64,000 nucleotides of DNA from Kolteria novifilia (GTDB taxonomy: Bacteria; Planctomycetota; Planctomycetia; Kolteriales; Kolteriaceae): assembly GCA_007748055.1 (NCBI GenBank), contig CP036279.1, positions 1,116,001-1,180,000 of the forward strand, written 5' to 3'. The translations under genes and the position numbers were made by a program. How positions within the stretch are numbered: the first letter of the stretch is position 1; every line of letters begins with the position of its first letter. This document shows positions 45,333 to 52,475 of the stretch, piece after piece. Below the pieces are notes generated by a model. That model was not told the origin of the DNA. It worked only from the letters and a program-made list of their open reading frames with translations, and made no database searches.

Positions 45333-46657
45333 TTCTTGCGTTTCACTTTTTTCATCGGCGCTCCCTCGGCGATGACGGGGGGAAATCCGTTCAATTGTCG
45401 CCACAGCTCGTAGCCGAGAGGTACCTGATTGAGCAATACCCATCCTTTGGCGCGAACGCCTTGCCGCAAGTATCGATCCGCCGGCCATTGGTCCCCTTCG
45501 ACCGGTACCACGAGGACACGAAACCGTCCATTGCCATCGTCGGTCGAGTCGACGAGCGAGATCTTTCCGGGGAACGTGCCGACCGCGACCGAGGGCCAAC
45601 CCATGAATTGAAGGGCCGGCCACCCTTCGAATTGAAGCCGGACTTCCTCACCCGCTTCGACTAGGGGCACGTCGTTGCCCTTGAGCCAGAGTTCGACGGC
45701 TCGCTCGGTGGTGTCGGGCACGAGGATCGCGAGCGGGTCACCCTCCTTGAGCATCTCCGCGCCGGTATTGGCCATCAGCCGCAGAATCGTTCCGTCCCGA
45801 GGGGCGGTGACGATCTGGGTCGCTTGACGCGACAGCTTCACGTCGGCGTCGGACAGCTCCTTCTTGGCGGTGGCCAAGTCGCCTTTGGCGGCCCGTTGGG
45901 TCGCTTGGGCGGAATTGATTTTCGCGCCCGCCTCGTTGCCTACTCTTATCAAATCTGCCTGTTTTGCCGCCACCTCGTTCCTCGCGGCGGACAAATAGGC
46001 CTTTTCTTGCTCAAGTTTGGCTAGCGCTTCCTTGTAACTACGTTCGGCCTTTTCCAGCTCCAGTCTTGATGCCAAGCCGTCACGTTCGAGATCCCGCTGA
46101 CGTTCGTAGTTCAATTCCGATTGGCTCACCGCTGCCTCGGAGGCGTCGACGGAACGTTGGGCGGCGATCACTTTCTGCTCGGCGACACTTACGTGGTTGT
46201 GGGCCGCCTCGATCGCGAGTTGCCTGGCTTCGGTGAACGCCTTAACCTGCTCGGCATAGGCCTCGGCCTTCTCCTCGTAGGCATCCACTTTGGCCTCGGC
46301 GGCATCACGCTGGAACCGAAGTCGCTCGACCAAGGAGGGGTCGTTGTCCTGGATCTCGAAGATCTTCTCGCCCTGTTTTACCCTGGAGCCCTCGAATACC
46401 CAGCTTCGCACGATTCGCCCCTTGATGGGGGCCTGAATCGTCTGTTGGCGATCCAGTGGCGCGTAGGCGACGACACGTCCCATCCCGCTGACGGTCTGTT
46501 GCCAAGGCACGAGGATCAGCGCGATCGGGGCGACGATGAACATGATGCTCAGCACCACCGCGAGCTTGCGAATCGCGTTGGACGGTTCGACGAGTCGGAG
46601 CGTCGGAATGCTGACGTCGACCTCGTCGATCTCGGTGAACTTCGATTTCTTCAGCAT
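45329..46657 (-). CDS. HlyD-family membrane fusion protein
   Basis: 442 residues from ATG 46657. One hydrophobic helix (about 33-55) near the N terminus precedes a lipoyl-like half (APIKGRIVRSWVFEGSRVKQGEKIFEIQ), a long coiled coil (about 110-270) and the second lipoyl half (IVTAPRDGTILRLMANTGAE). It links the ABC exporter at 46682 to the TolC-type channel. The basic C terminus (KKVKRKK) is unusual. The gap to the ABC gene is 24 bases, so the three genes form one operon. Confidence 0.92.
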   Translation of the reverse strand: MLKKSKFTEIDEVDVSIPTLRLVEPSNAIRKLAVVLSIMFIVAPIALILVPWQQTVSGMGRVVAYAPLDRQQTIQAPIKGRIVRSWVFEGSRVKQGEKIFEIQDNDPSLVERLRFQRDAAEAKVDAYEEKAEAYAEQVKAFTEARQLAIEAAHNHVSVAEQKVIAAQRSVDASEAAVSQSELNYERQRDLERDGLASRLELEKAERSYKEALAKLEQEKAYLSAARNEVAAKQADLIRVGNEAGAKINSAQATQRAAKGDLATAKKELSDADVKLSRQATQIVTAPRDGTILRLMANTGAEMLKEGDPLAILVPDTTERAVELWLKGNDVPLVEAGEEVRLQFEGWPALQFMGWPSVAVGTFPGKISLVDSTDDGNGRFRVLVVPVEGDQWPADRYLRQGVRAKGWVLLNQVPLGYELWRQLNGFPPVIAEGAPMKKVKRKK

Positions 46658-46681
46658 GATCGTTTACCTGGGGCACTGGCG

Positions 46682-48889
46682 TTAGGAGGGCGACTCGTGC
46701 TCCGAACGGAGCGACGTGCCCTCGATGACTTGGCCATCGGAAAGGGTCAGACAGCGATCGCACGCGACCATGATGTCGGGCCGCTGGGTAATCAAGATCA
46801 GCGTCCAATGGTGACGCTTGTCACACATCGAGGAGACGATTCGCGCGCGAACGTCGTCGTCCAGCGCCCCGAGGGACTCGTCGAGAATCAAGAGTCGCGG
46901 GCGGGCGACAATGGCTCGGGCGATCATCAGCCGGCGCGATTGACTTTGGGACAACGGAGCTCCCCCCGTCGTCAACTGGGTTTGCAGACCGTCGTGCAGG
47001 TCGCGGACGGTGTCGAGTAGTTCGACCAAGTCGAGCGCTTCGCGGATCTCCTCGGCGTTGATCCCCGGCCGACTGAAGCGAACGTTCTCCTCGATCGACC
47101 CGGGAACGATTTCCTCGGTACGCACGACCGCGACGTCCGACCGCAACGATTCGAGATGCAGATCCCGAATGTCCAGCCCATCAAGCTCAATATACCCGCT
47201 TGTGGCCGATCGCAAACCGTAGAGCAGGTCGACGATGGTCGTTTTGCCGGAGCCGCTGGCGCCGGTGATCGCGACCGATTCGCCGGAAGCGATCTCGAAA
47301 CTCGCGTGCGTTAGGACCGGCCGATGGCCGTTGTAGGCAAAGTCGACCTCGCGGAAAGCGACCGTCATCCCATCGGAGCTGTGGCTGATCTGGCTGCCCG
47401 CGCTTCGTTCCAGGGGCAAGTCGATCAGGACCCCGAGCTTATCGACGGCCGCCATCATGTTGTAATAGCTCTCGAAGTGCTTGCCGAACTTCGCGAGTGA
47501 CCCGACCACCGTCGAGACGATCAGTTCCGCCGCGACCAACTGCCCGAGCGTCAGTTGACCCTCGATAACCAGCCAGCCGCCAAGTCCCAGCAGCGACGTC
47601 AGCGCGATCGCTTCGAGCGCCAGCGAGAAGGTGATTTGCCGGAAGAGGATCGCGAAGTGACGTCGCCGCGCGAACAGGTATTCCCGGGCCAGGGCATCGG
47701 CGCGATGCAGCGCGTGCTCGCGACCTCCGGAGAACTTGAAGGCGGTCGGATGTCGAGCCATTTCCTCGAGCCAGCCGGCGACCGCGTATTTCTTGACCGA
47801 CTCGTCGATGCTCGTCGACACCGCGCCGCGCCCGATCGTGAAGACGATCAAGCCGATCGCCAGGATCAACACGATGTCGAAACCGAGCAGAAAGGGGTGA
47901 TATGACGCCAGCACGATCAACCCGATCACCGATTGCAGAATCAGCGAGAGCCCGTCGAGCAGCAGCGAGGCCGCCGACTTCTGGACCGTCATCACGTCGA
48001 AGAACCGGTTGACCAACTCCGGCGCGTGGTCGCGATCGGAGACATCGGCGTGCAGACGCGGCAAGCGATAGGCTAGGTCCGCGACGACGCGCAGGAAGAT
48101 GCGTCGCTGAATCACCTCCACGACGAAGGTCTGGATCGCGCGCAGCGCCGCGGCGAACCCGAGACAGCCTAGGAGCAGGATCGACAGGATGACCAGCGGC
48201 TGGCGGAGATTGCCGAACGCGACCGTGTTGACCAAATTCTCCACGGCGATTGGAACCGCCAGCATCAGGACGCCGAAGGCGATCGCGAAGACCATCACGA
48301 CCCAAATGTCACGCCGCTCCGGCCAGACGAGCTTGAGGGCCCGCTTGAGCGGCGACATCCCATGCCCGTGGCCGTGCTGATCACGCATCGATTCGCAGGG
48401 GGTCGCCGACTCGATCAGGACCCACGTCAGCTCCGGGTCGTTCTCGTCGAGGAGGGCCGAGAGGCTTCGGCGAGAGATCCATTTCGCTTTCCCGTCGAAG
48501 TCGGGGCCACTCACCTTCACCCGGGCGCCCCGCCGGTCGCTGATGACCAGGAACCCGCCGACACGCGATGGGGTGGGGAGCTTGGAGGAGTAGATCGCCA
48601 GGGGAGCGCCCGCTTTGACGAGTTGGATGGCGCGCGCGACCGATCGGTGGATCACCGTCGCCCGCAGGCCGATGATTCCCGCCGCCATCGCGAGCTGACC
48701 GGGCCAGGAGCTCACGAGATTCCCTGGGTCGTTGCGCTGCGCCTTTTCGACCGCCTGAGCGATCGAGACGAGGTCATTGGGATCCCCCGACAACTCGGCC
48801 AACTCGTCGAGGGCCCGTTCGAGCTCTTCCCGCTCTTGGGGCTGATCGCCTCGTCGCTCGTCGAATCGTGATTCACCTAGGTCCGACAT
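46682..48889 (-). CDS. Type I secretion-like ABC transporter with non-canonical ATPase motifs
   Basis: 735 residues from ATG 48889 (GGGAG upstream). Residues 1-200 form a soluble domain that resembles the peptidase-C39-like domain of RTX exporters but has no catalytic Cys-His pair that I can see; it ends in an HGHGHG linker. Residues 210-500 are a six-helix export domain. The nucleotide-binding domain has Walker A GASGSGKT (543-550) and Walker B LLILDES, but the signature is LSQSQ (646-650) instead of LSGGQ and the H-loop is Gln (Q702). Its partners are the HlyD- and TolC-type genes downstream. Confidence 0.88.
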   Translation of the reverse strand: MSDLGESRFDERRGDQPQEREELERALDELAELSGDPNDLVSIAQAVEKAQRNDPGNLVSSWPGQLAMAAGIIGLRATVIHRSVARAIQLVKAGAPLAIYSSKLPTPSRVGGFLVISDRRGARVKVSGPDFDGKAKWISRRSLSALLDENDPELTWVLIESATPCESMRDQHGHGHGMSPLKRALKLVWPERRDIWVVMVFAIAFGVLMLAVPIAVENLVNTVAFGNLRQPLVILSILLLGCLGFAAALRAIQTFVVEVIQRRIFLRVVADLAYRLPRLHADVSDRDHAPELVNRFFDVMTVQKSAASLLLDGLSLILQSVIGLIVLASYHPFLLGFDIVLILAIGLIVFTIGRGAVSTSIDESVKKYAVAGWLEEMARHPTAFKFSGGREHALHRADALAREYLFARRRHFAILFRQITFSLALEAIALTSLLGLGGWLVIEGQLTLGQLVAAELIVSTVVGSLAKFGKHFESYYNMMAAVDKLGVLIDLPLERSAGSQISHSSDGMTVAFREVDFAYNGHRPVLTHASFEIASGESVAITGASGSGKTTIVDLLYGLRSATSGYIELDGLDIRDLHLESLRSDVAVVRTEEIVPGSIEENVRFSRPGINAEEIREALDLVELLDTVRDLHDGLQTQLTTGGAPLSQSQSRRLMIARAIVARPRLLILDESLGALDDDVRARIVSSMCDKRHHWTLILITQRPDIMVACDRCLTLSDGQVIEGTSLRSEHESPS

Positions 48890-49630
48890 CGAAGGGAATC
48901 TCCCGCACGCACTCGGTGGAGCGTCTGGTAGACGACGGTAGTCGTCCACTCGACGTTCGAATTCAGAATGACTCGTTGCCGGCGCCACGCATGTTCTTCC
49001 GACCGCGAATCGAACCGCGATCGATGATCCCGATTGCCTGACAAAAGCCTCGTCAGCGATCCTGCACGTGATGCGCCGGGCTGCCCGAACCCGGGCAAGT
49101 ACTCAAATACGTGTGATGGGCAAAGAGAGAATACGACGAATTCCCGCGACCTCTTCGAACATGGAGGAATCGGCCACGGGGCGAACATCTTGCCCCATCG
49201 CGCCAGTTCATCCTATCGCTCGGTCCTCGGTTCGCGGAATTCGGAAACGCCGAAGGAGACCGACTTGACACAGAATCGAACCGCTCGATGCTCCCTTGAG
49301 CGTCGACACGAGCCGGGAAGAAGCGAACGGCGAGCCCGCACGACGGACCGAAGCCGACTCCTTCGACGGAGACTGTCAAACGGTCATCCCACGCCAGGCG
49401 TCTATCGGGGCGACTGCGAGGAGTGTGCAACTGATGGTCGCCGAGGGTGGATGGGCAAGGTCGGGCGGATGCGTTGTCTTTGATGATTGGGGGGACGCAA
49501 TGCCTGCTCGGTTGAGACTTGCCCACACCGATTCTCCACTAGATGTCAACAATGCGGGACTCTCAAGGCGATAAATCTCAAGAGCTTCCAATAGGTTTTC
49601 GCCTTCCATCTTCACAGGCAAGGACCCGTC
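48890..49630. other. Gene-free gap, 741 bases
   Basis: It lies between the divergent ABC exporter (minus) and the thioredoxin-like gene (plus). Frames in it have poor codon use and I see no gene, RNA or repeat. TTGACA occurs at 49265-49270 without a good -10 at standard distance. Confidence 0.55.
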
Positions 49631-50452
49631 ATGCCAAATCTCAGTTCGATCGCGGTCCCCGTTTCCATTTTCCTGAGCATTGCGATCTGTACGGCGCCGG
49701 CCCGATCGGACTCTGGAACGATTCGCTGGAAGACCGACCTTGAAGAGGCTCTGGTCGAGGCAAACCGGACCAACCGGAATGTTCTTCTCCAAGTCACCGC
49801 GACGTGGTGTCACTTCTGTGAGCGGATGCTCGAGGAAACGATGTCCCGTCCCGAGGTGGCCGAAGAGATCAACGCCAACTACGTGCCGCTGCTCATCGAC
49901 GCGGACGATCATCCCGATATCGTCCGCCGTGTGGGGATTCGCGCCTTCCCGACGACGGTGATCATCGCGCCGTCCCGACGGATCATCGACCGCAATCCCG
50001 GCTACAAGACCCCGTCGATGCTGCTCCCCTATCTTGCCCAGCATAAGCCGGAAGTGATGGACTCGCCAGTCGCCCCCGCGTCGACGGCGTTCGCCTCGGC
50101 CGAGGCGCCGCTGGCTTACAACGGCTACTGCCCGGTGACGTTGCTCGAGGAGGAACTGCTCAAGGACGGAAAGGGATCGTTGGAGACGACCTACGAGGGA
50201 GCGGTTTACCGCTTCGTGACGAAGGCCCATCGCGATCGCTTCAACGCGGAGCCCGATCGCTATCTGCCCGCGCTCGGTGGTCACTGCCCCGTCTGCGGCC
50301 ATGGCACCGCCGACGGAGCCAAGGGAGATCCCGAGACGGCGACCATCTATCTCGGACGCATTTGGCTGCTCAAGAACATCGAGTGCCAGCGCAAGTTCGT
50401 CGAGGACGTGGAGAGCTACTTGCCCGCCGGAATTGAGTTCACCAGCGAGTAA
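49631..50452 (+). CDS. Exported thioredoxin-fold protein with YHS-like modules
   Basis: 273 residues from ATG 49631. A signal peptide (about 1-26) is followed by a thioredoxin domain with WCHFC (59-63) and a cis-Pro in AFPTT (about 105-109). After about residue 160 a YHS-like module appears (NGYCPVTLLEEELL, VYRFVTKAHRDRFN, then YLPALGGHCPVCG), followed by a second similar half (TIYLGRIWLLKNIECQRKF). YHS domains often bind metal. It is probably a periplasmic redox or metal-handling protein. It converges with the Cys-repeat lipoprotein gene. Confidence 0.8.
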   Translation: MPNLSSIAVPVSIFLSIAICTAPARSDSGTIRWKTDLEEALVEANRTNRNVLLQVTATWCHFCERMLEETMSRPEVAEEINANYVPLLIDADDHPDIVRRVGIRAFPTTVIIAPSRRIIDRNPGYKTPSMLLPYLAQHKPEVMDSPVAPASTAFASAEAPLAYNGYCPVTLLEEELLKDGKGSLETTYEGAVYRFVTKAHRDRFNAEPDRYLPALGGHCPVCGHGTADGAKGDPETATIYLGRIWLLKNIECQRKFVEDVESYLPAGIEFTSE

Positions 50453-50657
50453 GCCCAAGAAACGAAAGATGCCATCCCGAGAGGGGAGCGTCGGGACATC
50501 GCCCCGCACGACTCGCTTCTCGGAATGGCCACTTATCTGCGGAAGAGTGCCCCGATCGCTGAATGCGGCACCCTTCCGGCGGATGAATCACTCCCATCGA
50601 CCGTTCACGTTAGGTTGCCCCAACGCCCCGCCCGACAGGCCAAGGATCAACGCAGGC

Positions 50658-51191
50658 TTAGTTGGCCTGGTAGCTTTCCTTGTAGGTCTTCTTCTCGCCT
50701 TCGTTGTTGCGGCTCTTGGTGGGAGCGTCGACCATGGCCGGCTCCGAGACCGTCTCGCTGCTGTAGCTCATGACGGGGGTGGACATGCGACGGACGCCAA
50801 GGACAACTTCCTTGCCGCCGAAGAGGCCCTTCTTCTTGTAGTAGACGATATCGCCACAGCAGTTGGTGCGGCACTCGGCCTTCTTCCACTTCTTGTTGCA
50901 GGGCGAAACGCAGTAGTCGATCGTGCCACAGCTCGAGCAACTGTTGCAGGTGTCACAAGTCGAGCAGGTCGAGCAAGTGTCGCAGGTCGAGCCACAGCTC
51001 GAGCAGCTGTCACAAGTCGAGCAGCTATCGCAGGTCGAGCAGCTGTCGCAAGTCGAGCAGCTATCGCAGGTGGAGCAGCTGTCGCAAGAGGTCGTCGCGC
51101 AGCAGCTATCGCAGGTGGGCGCACAGCAATCAGCCGACTTCTTGCAACCCATGGCGGCCGAAAGACCGACCAAAAGAATCGTTCCGTACAT
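50658..51191 (-). CDS. Cysteine-rich lipoprotein with CDSCST repeats
   Basis: 177 residues from ATG 51191 (GGAGGG upstream). A lipoprotein signal ends at AAMGC with C16 lipidated. I count 29 Cys, 28 of them in the first 110 residues. The core is five tandem six-residue units CDSCST/S, then CDTCST-type variants, then a segment with CNKKWKKAECRTNCCGDIV. The last 70 residues lack Cys and look like a small folded domain. The content and spacing suggest metal binding or dense disulfides at the membrane surface. I know no named family. The opposite-strand frame is a shadow of the repeats. Confidence 0.85.
   Translation of the reverse strand: MYGTILLVGLSAAMGCKKSADCCAPTCDSCCATTSCDSCSTCDSCSTCDSCSTCDSCSTCDSCSSCGSTCDTCSTCSTCDTCNSCSSCGTIDYCVSPCNKKWKKAECRTNCCGDIVYYKKKGLFGGKEVVLGVRRMSTPVMSYSSETVSEPAMVDAPTKSRNNEGEKKTYKESYQAN
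50997..51086 (-). repeat. 18-bp minisatellite inside the Cys-rich gene
   Basis: Five tandem 18-bp units encode CDSCST (the last CDSCSS). Units differ mostly at third codon positions (GAC/GAT, TCG/TCC, ACC/ACT), so the array is probably not recent slippage alone and is under protein-level selection. Confidence 0.8.
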
Positions 51192-51219
51192 GTAAATGGT
51201 CCCTCCCCAATAAAAGGGA

Positions 51220-51240
51220 ACCGCGTTTTGCGACCGCGGT
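51220..51240 (-). promoter_or_regulatory. Leader hairpin of the Cys-rich lipoprotein gene
   Basis: ACCGCG (51220-51225) and CGCGGT (51235-51240) form a 6-bp stem over nine bases in the predicted leader, about 30 bases before the start codon and upstream of its GGAGGG site. A regulatory role is inferred only. Confidence 0.3.
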
Positions 51241-51251
51241 GAACTACGTGA

Positions 51252-51281
51252 AATTTACCCATCCGATCGGATCGGGAGCAA
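51252..51281 (-). promoter_or_regulatory. Candidate promoter with 12-bp palindrome
   Basis: On the minus strand TTGCTC (51276-51281) and TAAATT (51252-51257) are 18 bases apart. The perfect palindrome ATCCGATCGGAT (51261-51272) lies in the spacer, in the position of an operator. The leader to ATG 51191 would be about 55 bases. Confidence 0.35.
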
Positions 51282-51539
51282 TCTACACCGCATCGGAGCG
51301 AAATCAATGAATCGAGGGGTGAAAACGCGTGCCATTCGTCTTGATTTACACAAGTGTCTAGCGGCTCAACGGTTTATGAAGGAGGAAGTAATCCGCTTTT
51401 TCGTCAAAATCGTTAAAGTCGGAACCTCGCGCTGACAGCGGTTGGTCATGTCAGCCCCGTTTCACTCCCCCTCTTCCCGCCCCGTGCGACAGGTGTGCTC
51501 GCCCAATTTCTCCCGGATTTTAACCCAGGTAAAACGGTC

Positions 51540-52472
51540 TCAGCCGAATCGCCCCGTCACGAAGTCGTTGGTTTCCGCGAGCCGCGGTCGAGTGAAGATC
51601 GTACGCGTCGGCCCGAACTCGAGGATCCGCCCCAGGAACATGAATGCCGTAAAGTCGCTCGTTCGCGAGGCTTGCTGCAGATTGTGCGTTACCAGCAGGA
51701 TCGAGTAGGACCCCTTGAACTGCTCGAGCAGATCCTCGATCTTCGCCGTCGCGATCGGATCGAGTGCCGAGCAGGGCTCGTCCATTAGCAGGATCTCCGG
51801 CTCGGCAGCGATCGCGCGGGCGATGCAAAGACGCTGTTGCTGGCCCGCGGAGAGTGTCAGTGCGTTGTCACGAAGCCGATCCTTGACCTCGTCCCAGAGC
51901 GCCACTTTGCGCAGGCTGCTCTCGCACGCCTCGTCCAGACGGCGCCGCTGCCGGATGCCATCGATGCGCAGCGGGTAGACAACGTTCTCGTAGACGCTCT
52001 TGGGAAAGGGGTTGGACTTCTGAAAGACCATGCCCATGCGCTTGCGCAGCGCGATCACATCGACCGATGAGTCGTAAAGTGGGGCGCCGTTGAGACTCAT
52101 CTGCCCGGAGACATGACTTTCGTCGGCCAGATCGTTGAGTCGATTGACGCAGCGCAGCAGCGTCGACTTGCCGCAGCCGGACGGGCCGATCAGCGTGGTG
52201 ATCTTTCCGCGGGGGATTGGCATGCGGATGTCGGTGAGGACCTGTTGACGGCCATACCAGAAGTTGAAGTGCTCGATCGCCAGCACGGGATCTTCCCGCA
52301 GCGCCTCTTCGTGGGTCACCGTCGAGATCGGTTCTCCACGTTCGATGGCGGCGAGGAGATCGTTGTCGCCGTGAGGATCGGGGGAGCCAGGGGTCTTCTT
52401 AAGCATCGGTACCGATCGCGAGTCCTGAGGGGTGCGTCCCGGTGACGGCGACAGGCGGCCACCACCGATCAT
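51540..52472 (-). CDS. pstB: Phosphate ABC transporter ATP-binding protein
   Basis: 310 residues from ATG 52472, three bases after the pstA stop, with GGGAG upstream. It is the ATPase of the high-affinity phosphate importer. Walker A is GPSGCGKST, the signature LSAGQQQRLCIARA and Walker B EILLMDEPCSALDP. An N-terminal extension of about 60 residues is longer than in E. coli PstB. No phoU follows; the gene ends the operon as seen here. Confidence 0.95.
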   Translation of the reverse strand: MIGGGRLSPSPGRTPQDSRSVPMLKKTPGSPDPHGDNDLLAAIERGEPISTVTHEEALREDPVLAIEHFNFWYGRQQVLTDIRMPIPRGKITTLIGPSGCGKSTLLRCVNRLNDLADESHVSGQMSLNGAPLYDSSVDVIALRKRMGMVFQKSNPFPKSVYENVVYPLRIDGIRQRRRLDEACESSLRKVALWDEVKDRLRDNALTLSAGQQQRLCIARAIAAEPEILLMDEPCSALDPIATAKIEDLLEQFKGSYSILLVTHNLQQASRTSDFTAFMFLGRILEFGPTRTIFTRPRLAETNDFVTGRFG

Positions 52473-52475
52473 CGC

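Larger units (their letters stand above)
51192..51539. other. Gap between the Cys-rich gene and pstB, 348 bases
   Basis: It holds the promoter region of the Cys-rich gene (see 51252-51281) and the 3' end of the pst operon. Bases 51300-51440 are relatively AT-rich and show no gene. GCTGAC/GTCAGC at 51431-51455 could be a weak terminator hairpin for pstB. Confidence 0.5.

Noticed and set aside
49034-49483. A plus-strand frame of 149 codons in the 741-base gap
   Set aside because: Poor codon use, no recognised motif and no ribosome site.
50997-51086. Possible CRISPR array
   Set aside because: Units are 18 bp, directly adjacent, without unique spacers, and inside a coding region.
50277-51242. 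A plus-strand frame opposite the Cys-rich gene
   Set aside because: It is an antisense shadow with Ala/Arg repeats generated by the 18-bp units; the minus frame has a lipobox and a ribosome site.
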